Positions 32,518-43,669 of a DNA stretch of 64,000 bases are shown here, piece after piece. Origin of the DNA: Yarrowia lipolytica (Eukaryota; Ascomycota; Dipodascomycetes; Dipodascales); contig NC_090773.1 of NCBI RefSeq assembly GCF_001761485.1, positions 2,294,001-2,358,000 of the forward strand, in the 5' to 3' direction. The first letter of the stretch is position 1; every line of letters begins with the position of its first letter. The translations under genes and the position numbers were made by a program. The notes below the pieces were generated by a model. The model did not search any database. It had not been told where the DNA came from and worked only from the letters and a program-made list of their open reading frames with translations.

Positions 32518-33428
32518 GATTTTCGGGGAGAGAATGAGAATGCGGTTGTAGACTGTTCTTTCTAAGAGGTTATGAGCATATCACCCAGTTTGTGAGTACA
32601 GTACACTCGGTTTGTGAGTGTGTAGGCGCGTTTGTGTTGGATGAAGAGGTGAATCAATAACGAGGGAGCTGTTCCGACGATGGTCAGCTGGTTGTATCTG
32701 TGTCTATCGCTGGTCTGTCGACTCCGTCAAGACTACAGCATGTACTACTTTTCATATATCGTAGGAGGTGGGTGGGTGGATGCGTGTGTTCGATTCGGGG
32801 TGGGGCAGAATAATGAAATTAATAAATATCTTCGGAAGAACGGATAAGTGGGACGTGGTGGCAAGGGTTTGTGCATAAAGTAGTGTTTTAGAAGACTGGT
32901 TGGTCGCTTCTAGTGCAATGGAGACCGTGACTGGGGAGATGCGGGGGGCGGGCTCCCCATGGAGGGCAGTGGAGATGGTACTTGTTCAAATATGCGATTT
33001 AACTGGTTGAAATGACACTTATTAAAACCATTTTTTTCTCATACGCATAGGCAGCTCTCATAAATGGAGGGGATGCTTTTTCACCTTCCAGCACTCACCG
33101 AAAGTCCCCGATCGAAGGGGTTCTGGAGTCGCAGCTATTACTTGGGAGTTTCAACTAACTTTGGGGGGTTTGTTAGGTGTTTACAAGGGATAGCAACGTT
33201 CCAGAGACTCGATCCAACTCGGTCTATAGTTATCCGATTGATTAGCTGAAAGTGCCAGTTGTATTCTAATAGCCCCAAAAACAGAATCCATGGCCCCTAA
33301 TCAGCCTTATACCACCAGCAAACGCTCGTTAATGCCACCTCCCATTTTTCACCGCCGCCACACACAACCACCAACCTAAATCCGCATACACTACTTGCAG
33401 CACTTTTCAGACCCTGTCACTCCTCAAC
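32518..33428. other. divergent intergenic region SAM37/RNA14
   Basis: No gene is seen. It serves as the shared promoter region of SAM37 and RNA14. A GTGAGT on the minus strand near 33093 has no ATG-bearing exon upstream of it. Confidence 0.6.
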
Positions 33429-35849
33429 ATGTCTGACGATTACGATCCTACGGCCGTGGCGTTCAAGCCGGGCGACATGGAGACGGATATGAACACTGGC
33501 GAGCCGCTGGCGCTCGAGGCCGAGGCTGCTGCCAAGGACCCGGCACATAATGAAGAAAGTGGTGAAGATACAAACGCAAACGTCGAGTCGGGGACCCTGG
33601 TGCACCAGGGCGACGAACCTGAATCGATTGACAAGGAGGACAAGGTGGAGGATGGACCAGACACAAAGAGCGATGGAGGAGTGTTAGACGAGCCCAAGGA
33701 TGGGGAGCAGAGGGATGATGAGAAAAGGGAAGAACCCAAGCCTGAGAACTCGTCTGAAGAAGTCGCGGAAGATGACGACTATGTGCCTGCAGCGGTGAGT
33801 GAGCCTGTGGAGGAGGACTCGGCTGGAGGAGGGTCGGTTGGAGGAACCGGAATCCCTGATGGAGCTATCAGTTCTTTGGCTGCAAGCACTACCATCCCCC
33901 CTCCCAGCGACCCCAACCAAGTGGGAGGAGGAGCCAGCTCCACCAGCAACAACAACAACAGCGGCCCAGATAACAACAAGCGAAAACGACTGGCCACAGA
34001 CACAATCGGCATTCTTGAGGACCGCATCGCCGCCAACCCCCGAGACATGCCTGCGTGGCTGGATCTGATTTCGACGATTGTGCGCAAGGAGAAGCTGGAC
34101 GAGTCGCGGGACATTTACGAGCGGTTTCTGGCTCTGTACCCGCTGTCGGCCGAGATTTGGATCGAGTACATCACGCTGGAAATGGACAATGGCGAGTTCA
34201 AGCGCCTGGAGCAGCTGTTTGGGCGGTGTCTGACCCGCCTGCCCAACCTCAAGCTGTGGAACATCTACCTGACTTATGTGCGGCGAGTCAACGTGCTGTC
34301 TTCCGAGTCGGACAAAATCACTGAAGCCCGAACAAACATCATCAAGGCCTTTGAGTTTTACCTTGACCATGTCGGCATTGATCGAGAGAGTGGCAATGTG
34401 TGGTTTGAGTACCTGGACTTCATCAAATCCAAGCCGGCTACAACTACCTGGGAGGAGCAGCAGAAGAATGACCTCACGCGCAAAATATACCGAAAGGCGA
34501 TTGGCATCCCGCTCAACAACCTGTCGATTCTGTGGACCGCCTACACCAACTTTGAGTACTCGCTCAACAAGGCCACAGCTCGAAAGTTCATCAATGAAAA
34601 GTCTGGCAGCTGCCAAAACGCCCGACAGTGCCAGACGGTGCTGGAGAACCTGATGCGGGGTCTGGACCGAAGCAGTGTGCCCAAGTCCGGGCCCAGAGAC
34701 GAGTTCCAGGTGCGAGCTTGGAAGAAATGGATCGACTGGGAGAAGAGCAACCCTCTGGGTACCGACAACAAGGCCGAAACCAACAAGCGGCTGCTGTACT
34801 GCCTCAAACAGGCCGTTATGAGCTTGCAGTTTGTGCCCGAGATTTGGTTTCTGGCTGCTGAGTACTGTTTTGACGACCCTCTGCTCAAGACCGAGGCTCT
34901 GCAGTTTCTCAAGGATGGCCTCTCTCTCAACCCCAACTCATCGCTGCTGGCTTTCCGGCTCGCCGAGTACTACGAGCGGGAAGCCGATGCTGAAAAGATG
35001 CGAACCATTTACGATGAGCATATTGAGTCTCTGGGCAAGGAGAGACAGGCTCTAATTGAAGCTCAGGGCGATCCGGAGGCCGAGCCTACTGCTGAGATCA
35101 TCAAGCTCAACACCCAGATCTCCATTGCGTACTCGGTGTGCATGAAGGCCGTGAAACGGTTTGAGGGTATCAAGCCAGGCCGAATGGTGTTCAAAAAGGC
35201 CAGAAACACTGGGTTTGCCACCTACCACATTTACGTCGCGTCTGCGCTGATGGAGTTTCACCACAACAAGAACCCCACGGTTGCCACCAACGTGTTTGAG
35301 CTTGGTCTCAAGTACTGCGGTTCCAATGCAGCCTACGTTCAGCATTATCTCGACTTTCTCATTTCTCTGCACGACGACACCAACGCACGGGCTCTGTTTG
35401 AGAAAACCATTCCTCTTCTAGGTCCGTCGGACGCTGCTTCGCTCATCAAGTCGATGATCAAGTTTGAGTCTGACTTTGGCGAGATCACCAGTGTGGTCAA
35501 GCTGCAGGACCGTCTGCGGCAGCTCAACCCCGACACGTCGCCCATCACCATCATTGCCGACCGGTTCGCTACCTCGGACTTTGATGTCATTCGACAATGC
35601 GACATGCTGCAAAAGCCCAAGTCGCGAACCGACGAAGATTCTGACTCGGAGCGGCCCAGCAAGAGAGCTCGCCGAACCTCTCACGGAAACGACCAGGGCG
35701 ACAAGATGGAACCTTTCAACCTGCCTCAGAAGATTGATGCTTTGCTAAGGCAGCTTCCCAACTCTTCTGACTATGGAGAGGCTACGTTTGATCCTCAGCG
35801 GCTGGTGGATTTGTTTAGGGACGTGAGAATTCCGGACGGACTTCTTTAG
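33429..35849 (+). CDS. RNA14: mRNA 3'-end processing protein Rna14 (CF IA subunit)
   Basis: The 806-residue protein is the Yarrowia CstF-77/Rna14. About 185 acidic, Glu/Asp-rich residues come first, then a HAT-repeat superhelix (the Suf domain) from about residue 190 (TDTIGILEDRIAANPRDMPAWLDLIS) to about 710. A short linker and the C-terminal monkeytail follow (LPQKIDALLRQLPNSSDYGE...IPDGLL), the segment that clamps Rna15. In cleavage factor IA it bridges Rna15 and Pcf11 and is essential for cleavage and polyadenylation. A GTGAGT in the acidic part is read through, because the frame is open and no branch/acceptor pair is close by. The start is the first ATG in good context (CAACATGTC). Confidence 0.96.
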   Translation: MSDDYDPTAVAFKPGDMETDMNTGEPLALEAEAAAKDPAHNEESGEDTNANVESGTLVHQGDEPESIDKEDKVEDGPDTKSDGGVLDEPKDGEQRDDEKREEPKPENSSEEVAEDDDYVPAAVSEPVEEDSAGGGSVGGTGIPDGAISSLAASTTIPPPSDPNQVGGGASSTSNNNNSGPDNNKRKRLATDTIGILEDRIAANPRDMPAWLDLISTIVRKEKLDESRDIYERFLALYPLSAEIWIEYITLEMDNGEFKRLEQLFGRCLTRLPNLKLWNIYLTYVRRVNVLSSESDKITEARTNIIKAFEFYLDHVGIDRESGNVWFEYLDFIKSKPATTTWEEQQKNDLTRKIYRKAIGIPLNNLSILWTAYTNFEYSLNKATARKFINEKSGSCQNARQCQTVLENLMRGLDRSSVPKSGPRDEFQVRAWKKWIDWEKSNPLGTDNKAETNKRLLYCLKQAVMSLQFVPEIWFLAAEYCFDDPLLKTEALQFLKDGLSLNPNSSLLAFRLAEYYEREADAEKMRTIYDEHIESLGKERQALIEAQGDPEAEPTAEIIKLNTQISIAYSVCMKAVKRFEGIKPGRMVFKKARNTGFATYHIYVASALMEFHHNKNPTVATNVFELGLKYCGSNAAYVQHYLDFLISLHDDTNARALFEKTIPLLGPSDAASLIKSMIKFESDFGEITSVVKLQDRLRQLNPDTSPITIIADRFATSDFDVIRQCDMLQKPKSRTDEDSDSERPSKRARRTSHGNDQGDKMEPFNLPQKIDALLRQLPNSSDYGEATFDPQRLVDLFRDVRIPDGLL

Positions 35850-36225
35850 CGGGTGGATGCTGGTGAGCACAAGGACCCACAAAGAGCAAAAGGAGGGGGA
35901 CTGAAGAACTCGAGTCTTGTGCTTCAGCAAACAATGTCTGGATTGTTATATGGTTGTATGAGGGAGCGAGGGGTAGGCATATAATTGTCAATGTATTGTA
36001 GAGTAAGTACCATATTGATGGATAACAGTAGTTTAATGTGGCATCAATTGCAACTAAGACAATAGTCCTCAGTCAGCATCGCCACATTTCTCCTTAAAGC
36101 AATCTACCACGCCATCCCGTAAGACAGCGAAGACTTTGTAAGACACACGAACCGCGGCCGGTGAAGGTTGCTGCTGTGAGTGTTTAACACGCGCTCTTTA
36201 GCCCTTCAGGGTGTAAAAGAAGCCG

Positions 36226-36264
36226 TCTCTTTTGGAGTCAGTTTTGGCCGTGATCCAAAAGAGA
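36226..36264. repeat. perfect 11-bp inverted repeat
   Basis: TCTCTTTTGGA (36226-36236) pairs with TCCAAAAGAGA (36254-36264) across a 17-base loop. It is one of two strong hairpins within 320 bases. Confidence 0.8.
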
Positions 36265-36432
36265 GTGTAAATGTGTGTCTTTTCGGCACAAGAGCCGTCT
36301 CCGACGTTTAGCGGAGCTATCGACGCACCGGGCGGCGTTTCCAGTCGCTATCTCATGCATCGCTTCATTTCCGGCATGTATGGGATATAAAAAGCACACA
36401 TTGCCGGTGGCTCTCTGTCAACCTTGAGTTAT

Positions 36433-36549
36433 ATGAAAAACTTTGAGCGAATTTCGGGGATTTGGGACGGCGACATCTGGGGGTTTGGGGGTTCTAAAGG
36501 GTCAGAAAAAGAAGGAAATCGAATCTTCTTGCTGAGGAGATTCGATTAA
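36433..36549 (+). CDS. candidate 38-aa small ORF ending in a hairpin
   Basis: ATG at 36433 opens 38 codons ending TAA (MKNFERISGIWDGDIW...LLRRFD). A TATAAAA (36386-36392) lies 41 bases before the start of the frame, and the last third of the frame is a 13-base stem hairpin. The composition (Gly/Trp/charged) is unusual but not obviously random. It may be a short protein gene, a structured non-coding RNA, or chance; I recognise no homologue. Confidence 0.2.
   Translation: MKNFERISGIWDGDIWGFGGSKGSEKEGNRIFLLRRFD
36517..36547. repeat. 13-bp stem hairpin with 5-base loop
   Basis: AATCGAATCTTCT pairs with AGGAGATTCGATT around TGCTG, with one G-T pair. Such a long stem is rare by chance and could be part of a structured transcript or its 3' end. 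Confidence 0.85.
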
Positions 36550-37324
36550 ATCCTCTCCCGTAGTTCTGGTACGTCTGAAGCCTCTCCGAGTGCGGGACCA
36601 AGACCATCTCCCTCACATATTCTCCGAGGAAGACTAGGTTTGTCTTTTACCTGTCGGTCTAATGGTGCTGGAGCGCCCAAAGAAGGCGCCACAAAAAGAA
36701 ACCAGCGAGAAAAAAGAAAACCAGAGGCCGTCAACGTTTTCTGGACGCATAGAGCTCTGTCGCAAGAGTGGCTCACCGGCGGTACGGCGTTCTGAATGGG
36801 GCATTGTGGAAATGGTTGAGTCATCCCCGTTGAGTGAAAAATACGTGTTGGGTGTAGTCTCATTATAGTCAGCGACAAGTGCTGTACTAAACAAGTACTG
36901 TGCTGGTATACTATAGTCAATAGAATACCACCAACCCTCCCCATCCTCCAAACTGGAAACCGTTTCGGACGTTTTTCCGAAACGCAACCTTGGAGCCTAT
37001 GCTGTTCGTCTCACATAATCCAACGTTGTCGATCAAAGTTACCTGTAGAGAATGGGTTGGCGAGCTCGAGGGCATTCCAGGCGCCGGAAACGCATCACAC
37101 TCGAACTGTGACCGCCACGTTCCGTACAAGAGCCGTAGTTACATTTGGCCATGTTCCATTGGCTGGTGACAGTATCTTGATTTGCCATGTAGCAGTACCA
37201 CCATGTAGCTAAGGATGCCAAGCAGGCTCGGGCAACTCTAGAGCTGTAGGGAAGCTGAGCTATGCAGTGCAAGGGCCCCCGTATCGCCATAAGCGGTGTC
37301 ATTGGCGATGTTCCTCATTTCCTC

Positions 37325-37498
37325 AGTCGTCTTCTCCTAGTCGTCTTCTCCAGCGTCTTCTCCTATCGTCTTCTCCTAGTCGTCTTCTCCCTAGTCGTCC
37401 TTTTCTCTAGTCGTCTTCTCCTATGTCTTCTTTCTCCTAGTCGTCTTCTCCCTAGTCGTCTTTCTCCTAGTCCGTCTCCTAGTCGTCTTCTCCTAGTT
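37325..37498. repeat. CTAGTCGTCTTCTC minisatellite
   Basis: About twelve degenerate copies of a 13-16 base pyrimidine-rich unit built on TCGTCTTCTCCTAG. Non-coding. Confidence 0.9.
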
Positions 37499-39728
37499 CT
37501 CGTCGGACACCTGTTCAGAAAGTGCAAGTACAGTGCTCTTCTCCACTCACTTGTACTCATACCGTTCTCATATTCACTGGCTCTGCTACCACCTAAATCG
37601 GGAGCATTTTCCGGTGAGACCAACTCTCCACCGCCACAGTGGCGCGGTATAACGACCGGGTTAACCAGGTGGCGTTTCAGCTCCCCAACTCCTCGAGCCG
37701 AACTGTCCCACCTGTCCCACTGTCCCACTGTCCCACCACCTGCTGACCGGATTTAGGATTTGACAAAAAGGTTCCAGACGCACAGGAGCCATTTTTTAGT
37801 TTCGAGAGGCCAAAGGTTGGGTTGAGCGCAACATGTGTCACACAGAGACCCTGTGGGGGCCGCGACAGGGCCCAGAGCGGGTTCAGACGGTACTCGGGAA
37901 GGTCACGAGTTGGCCTCAACCTGTTCTTTTCGTCGCTGTATTCGCCCTCCGGCGATCTTTGCTGCCATTCTCTGAGTTCGGTGCATGGATGTCTGATGTA
38001 AAAAGCAAAAGTCCATTAAACTCCCACCCACTAGCGTGTTTGATAGTGATTATGCACCTGGATTATCCTTGGTTTATATACCCCGACCACCCTCACTTCC
38101 ACGCCCGACACAACTGAAGTAATTACCAGTACGAGACTCAACCACACCAAAGGCTCGCACCCAGCTCCGGCTACACGCATCTAATACACTGTCGATACCT
38201 ACGAGTAGGTGAGTATGAGAGGAGAGGAGGGAGGAGAGATGAGAGGGAGGGTGGTGGATCACGTTACAATGGTTTGGTCACGTCCTGTGTGACAAGTGGG
38301 TGGCCGAGACGGCAGATGGAGTCGTGGTCGGTACGAAATGTCTCCATTTGAGTAACGTCCATTCGTGTAACGGGTCTTTTGTGTTTACCACACCGGTTTC
38401 TGTGTCCACGCTAGCCTGTGTGTGGTGTGCATCCCGTTTGGATGTGCTTTGTGCTTTGGGTGCTTTGGATGTGTTTGGTTGTGCGATTTGGCCGGTTTGT
38501 TGTGCCATTATTGCTGGCTTGTGTCTGTTACTTCTGGTTTGTTGTCCCTGGCCTGTTCCTGCTGTTACTGCTGGCTATGATGCCTGCTACTGTGGCCCGC
38601 CACTGTGGCCTGCCATTATTATCGTTGTGTTTCGACTTTCGACTTCTGCTCTTATCCTGTTGTCTTCTCCACCAGCTTCACCATGTCTTCATTCGGCAAT
38701 TTCTGATCCCTATCTCCTTCACCACTCCCTATCTTCCAGTGGATCGACCAACCCCAGCTCCAACTGTGCATTATCCGTGATCCAACACAGCAGCCAAAAG
38801 TGGGGGGAGATACCGCGGGAACCTGTGCGCCGACGTCATGATGCGCGCAACTCCTCGTCTCTGTCCTACACCGTGGCAACACGCGCATCTTTGCCGCCAT
38901 AATATCACTCTACCTGTTTGGCTGCCTATTTGGGTTGTTACGCGAGTGAGACATGACACGCGGCAATGGTGTATGGTGGATGTGACGGTGGCCTTGCGCC
39001 GCTACAGTGACAGGGACCCAGCATCTCGAGCCCGGACTAGTGGATCCGTCTGTTCTGTCTGGTGCCGCGTTCCGCCTTACTATCCACGACCCTTGGTTTG
39101 TCACCCATCCCACCATCCCACCTAAAGCTTATTTTCGTTTTGCATTTCCTATTTGGGAAGATAAGCGTGGTAGCCAATGGGAGGCGGCGGGAACTTTGTG
39201 GGCGAGCCTATTTGTCTCTCCATCTGAGACGATGGACATGAGACACCGCAGCACGGTGAATGTGACACTATGTATTGTAGCAATGAAGAGGTGATGTCGA
39301 GGACAGGACGGGTGTTGGTGTGGGAGCGCGGCCATGGTCGCTCGCGTGCCCGCCCCACAGTTCACACGTCCCGACCCCCACCATGCACTCCACTCATGCA
39401 CTTTTTACATATTGTTACATTTGTGCCACATACATGTCATGTGGGCCATTATTCGTCCCAACCCCAGACTTCCTCTAGCGGCAGTACATGGCGGCGATGC
39501 AGGTTCACCAAGCTCACCAACGGAAGAAGGTCTTTGAACACCAACACAGGAGGAGAAGCCAGAACACAACCAGGGACAACAGGAGCAGGGAATTAGCATA
39601 GAAGCATAGCGACAGAGAGGCACAGACAGCGTAGCGACACAGCCACAGACAGCACCAGGACCCATCTTCAGCATACACACACACACAACCTCTACCACTA
39701 ATTGCCCCCCCCACAACACCCATGACTA

Positions 39729-41809
39729 ATGCCTAGAATGCTCGGACGCCTGTTCAAATCTCGTCCCATCGAGGACTGGATGGACCACACTCACAACTCG
39801 CCCCACGACGACCCGCCAGTGTCGTTTCTGGACGAGTCATACACGCGGCAACTGCTGTACGGGCCGTCGGCAATCTCTTATCCGGAGATTGACCCCAACC
39901 GAGACGCGCGAGTGCTGCTGCTATGCGACTCGCCGCTGACGGACTTTGTGCTCTACGACTCGCACAACCAGCCCCACGACAAGTCGCCGTCGTTCAACCT
40001 ACGAGCCATCCCTAACGATGGCCATTTCCAGGACTCCATCGTCACCTTGAACCTGCTCAAGGACCTGGCGTTTGGATCCACGCCCATGCGGTTTGCGGGC
40101 ATCGTCACCAAGCATCATCCCATTCCGCAGCCCCAGCATCTGGACCGAACCACCGTGGCCGTCACCAAGCTGTTCAAGGTGGCCATCACTCCCAACGTGT
40201 CGTACCCTTGCGCACTGGTGGTGTTCATTTCGGTCCCCAACAAACGGCGCAACCTGCTGCCAGCGCACTGGCAGCATCTCTCGCGCGACATTGCCGAGCT
40301 CAGACTGTTGCTGTCCAATAAACTGAGCGACTTTCTGCCAACCTTCATGCGCGAGAAACGCCCTACTAACGAACATAGTTCGAGTCTGGCCCACGCTGCC
40401 AGAGCCTACTTTTCCTCCGACGAAATCATCAAGTCCGCTGTCAACTGCTTCCGCATTTCGTTTGTGTCCCGACTCCGTATCCCTCGCGTAGTCTGTGGCC
40501 AAAAGAAGGACGTGGCCGAGGAGCTCAAATGGGCCCGGCAGCAGTACGACCCCGGCTTTGTCAACCAGATTCTCGCCGAGTACAGCCGTCTGCGTCACTC
40601 CAACGACGAGAGCACGCTGACTAACCGGGCCGTGGTAGTCTCCTCAGACAAAATTGCCGCCCGACGCATTGTCTACCTTCTCGCCAGCACCATGCCCGGC
40701 ATTGGTTCTTCTATGGAGAAGTGTGGCCAGTGCCATTTCCATCAGGTGCTAGAGACAGACCCGTCTCTGGCGTCTACACAAGAGGACATTACTCTGACGA
40801 CTGTAGCCCCTCCCGTGGAGGAGGTCCAGCCTGTTCGTCCTCCTTCCATCAACTCCGTCACCGAGGGTCTGACAGGCTGGGAGATTCCCCAGAGAGCACG
40901 GGCTGTGTCCTCGAACCAGCAGTGTGTGATGCCTCACGTTGTGCGGCCCTCGTTCTCCTCGTCTTCCCTGTCGTCATCTCTTTCGCATTCTCTGTCGCGG
41001 TCCAAGAGCCAGAGCCAGGTGCCATTCTTCGATGGTCTCAAGCGGTCGCTGACGTCCCAGGGCTCCATGACCTCGCTCTTTTCGCTGTGGAGTCCAACTG
41101 CCGGCAGTGGCGGCGCTAGCAGCATATCCCACCAGCAAACAATGCTCTGCCTACCTGCAGTTCTCTGTCGCACTCGCAGGAGTCGCCGACGTCAAAATTT
41201 TCGTCGTCGTTTGCGCGGTCGTCGGTGACGTCTCTGGATGACTTTTCCGAGCATCTAGACCTCGACAGCGAGCTGGAGGAGCGCACTCCCACAGCTGTGA
41301 TTTGTCATGAGCATAGTGAGGTCAAGTTTTCGGTTGAGACCAGTCAGACAGACGATTCCGTTATCGACGTGAACTTTTCCAACGTCGAGGCGCTCTTCTG
41401 GGATAAGGACCAGCACGAGACTTCGATGGAATGTGAGAAGGACGACAGCGAGTCTAGTTTGGATCCCGACATGGTGTCCATTGACAAGACTTCGTTCAAA
41501 GTGCTTCCTCCGGTGGCCGGCTACCTGCCCGATTTGCATCCGGATTTCAGTGTTCAGGCGGTTCCCTACTGCCGAGGATTTGAGGAGAAACTCAAGTCTG
41601 CGATGCTGCGAGACGATCTTCCTGGCGAGACTCTGATTGTGGACCTGGACAATGTTGTGTGTCACCAACTGTGGCTGGTGCGCAGTGAGGACGAGACGGA
41701 AATGTGGAAGTTTGGCAACAAGAAGCTTGGTCCTGGAAAGCCTGATTTCGACTTGACCAGCGTGTTTGAGGGTGCCGACGAGGACGACAGTGATGTTGTG
41801 TTGGAATAA
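39729..41809 (+). CDS. LST4/folliculin-interacting-protein-like, reading frame broken near 41.2 kb
   Basis: The first frame (39729-41228) gives 499 residues. The N-terminal part (VLLLCDSPLTDFVLYDS, then LLKDLAFGSTPMRFAG and a VVFISVP strand) resembles the longin domain of FNIP/Lst4. A DENN-like segment with SSDKIAARRIVYLLAS follows. The FNIP C-terminal signature (LHPDFSVQAVPYC) lies in another frame, which is open from 41120 to the TAA at 41809. The switch must fall between 41120 and 41225, in Ser-codon-rich sequence. I found no intron with Yarrowia signals that bridges the frames, so a sequencing indel or a true frameshift is likely. Lst4 with Lst7 (folliculin) activates Rag GTPases at the vacuole in the amino-acid response. 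The assignment is moderately sure. Confidence 0.6.
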
Positions 41810-42664
41810 TTTGCATGAGCTCCCGGCTCGATTATTTATGTATTTATAATTATTTATAGCTGTTTTCAGCAGTGTTTATTGAGTGGAAAGATGAACGTAG
41901 CTTACAGATGTCGAATGTCTTAATGACATGGACAGTTTTATATTCCAGACTTCAGATTTGCTCATAAATAGTACAAGTATGTACCCTGGTCTGTGGAGTA
42001 TGGTCGTGTAATTTCCATCCATCGTCACTCGGTGTTGAGTTCGGTGTTTTCATATTCCGTCTTGAGCAACAGCATGAGTCGGGACAAACAAGTGGTCAAA
42101 AGCGGATCTTCTTGAATCATCGGCAAGAGTGGTTTGCGGTCTTGGTTCACCGTTTCCGAGTGTCTTCTGGGATGCTATTTCCACTTGGACAGCGTGTTAC
42201 TATTGTCATCTCCTGCCACCGGCTGTGTGACGTTGCCCTTGGTTCTGGTGAGAGTCAGGACCATGCTCCACGAGGAGACATGTTGGTCGAGTAGGAAGAA
42301 ATGAGGGTGGTAACCTCGGTGGTTGTCACGGGAGTTCAAGTTCCCTCACTTGGTGATGGCAGTACGAGTCGCCTTGGATACGCAGTGGTCTTTCGGTGGT
42401 AGCTGTCGAGATGACCAGGACAGAGTGAGTCGATGGAAACCCATTCCGGAGCTGTAATGGGTCAACTACAAGTAGGAGCTGAGCTGCTGAATTAATGGTG
42501 ATCCAGCAATGGCTAATGTCCTGTAGTACGTACCAAGTCAGGGGCCCTTTTTAGGACAACTCACCTTGGCGCTTTCTGTGTTCAGATTGACAGGTTGCAG
42601 AGCTCCTGCTGTTTGCTACAGAGAGCTGTAACGACACTATATATATTTTTTCTTAATCAATTTA

Positions 42665-42775
42665 ACCTATTGTTTTATATTTATATTTTATATTTTATAC
42701 GTTATATGCTACTTGTATGTTGTATGTTTATATGTTATATGTTATGTTATATGTTATATGTTATATGTTATATAT
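42665..42775. repeat. TATATGTTA repeat
   Basis: TTATATGTTATATGTTA units and related ATTTTATA words fill this AT-rich interval. Confidence 0.85.
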
Positions 42776-42956
42776 ATTTTATTTTATATCCCAAATACTT
42801 CATACCTCCAATACCAGATATCAATCCTCCTGCGCCCGATTCACGGAGCTAACGCAGTCCACGTTAGTCGTACGATAATGGGCGTCCGAGGCACTTGGAC
42901 TACGGCAATGATCGATCCAGACTAGTGAGCAGTGAGGGCTACGCTAAGGGCAACAG

Positions 42957-42999
42957 ATAGAACAGAGAGGGAACAGAGAGGGAACAAAGAGGGAACAGA
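42957..42999. repeat. GGGAACAGAGA repeat
   Basis: There are four copies of a unit of about 11 bases in tandem. Confidence 0.85.
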
Positions 43000-43305
43000 A
43001 AACCAACCTGGTGTTACTGTTCAACCCACATGCTCAGTCTCCTCCCCTGAACCCTCATCATTGGTGAGATATCGCCGCCGAATCTCCGACAAGGAGCAAA
43101 AACCGTCTCCAACAAGGTCACCGACAAGGAGCCCACGACCGTCTCCCTTCTCAGCACCATTCCTGCGTGCTAAAACGACTTTGTGCCTTTTGTGGTTGAC
43201 ATTTGGGGCTAACCGAGTCAGAGAAGGGGTTGTGAGGTGAGAGAGGCGAGAGCCGAGACCGGGAGAAGCCAACCCAGCTGAATCGCCACGCCAGCCTATC
43301 GGAGT

Positions 43306-43366
43306 GTGGTGTGGTCTAGACATGGTGTGGTCTAGAGATGGTGTGGTCTAGTCGTGGTCTAATCGT
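43306..43366. repeat. TGGTGTGGTCTAGA repeat
   Basis: There are four copies of GTGGTCTAG, the first three in a 15-17 base unit. Non-coding. Confidence 0.85.
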
Positions 43367-43669
43367 GGAGTCATACGTCTAGTGGTGTAATCACACACTC
43401 GCACAATCACACACAGACTAACGGTGACAGTTGAACTTCCAAAAGCAGCCAGAGTGTCTCATCAAGTGCGGAGCTGACTATGACTACTGACTTGGAGCCA
43501 GAGTCAACTTGGTCTCCAACACAACACCTCCCGCCGCTGCTACCACAGTCGCTGCTGCTGTGGTCTAGCTTCAATCGCCATCGCCTGCCTTAACGCAGAC
43601 CGTGCTAGCCAGTACTGGTACCGGCCGAGAACTTGTTGCACTAGCGGGTTCACGCATCTACAGCATCTC

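Larger units (their letters stand above)
35850..39728. other. 3.9-kb gene-poor stretch with hairpins and simple repeats
   Basis: No long gene is supported. It holds the hairpin region at 36.2-36.55 kb, a CTAGTCGTCTTCTC array, a G/T-rich part at 38.4-38.7 kb and the leader of the LST4-like gene. The many overlapping open frames at 38.3-39.6 kb have no protein-like character. Confidence 0.5.
41810..43669. other. gene-free stretch with repeats
   Basis: It contains a TATATGTTA array, two short minisatellites and, on the minus strand at about 42027-42448, three consecutive open runs in a single frame that may be a gene relic (see findings). No intact gene is supported. Confidence 0.5.

Noticed and set aside
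33795-33805. GTGAGT inside the acidic N-terminal part of RNA14
   Set aside because: The frame stays open across it with consistent composition, and no nearby CTAAC...CAG fits.
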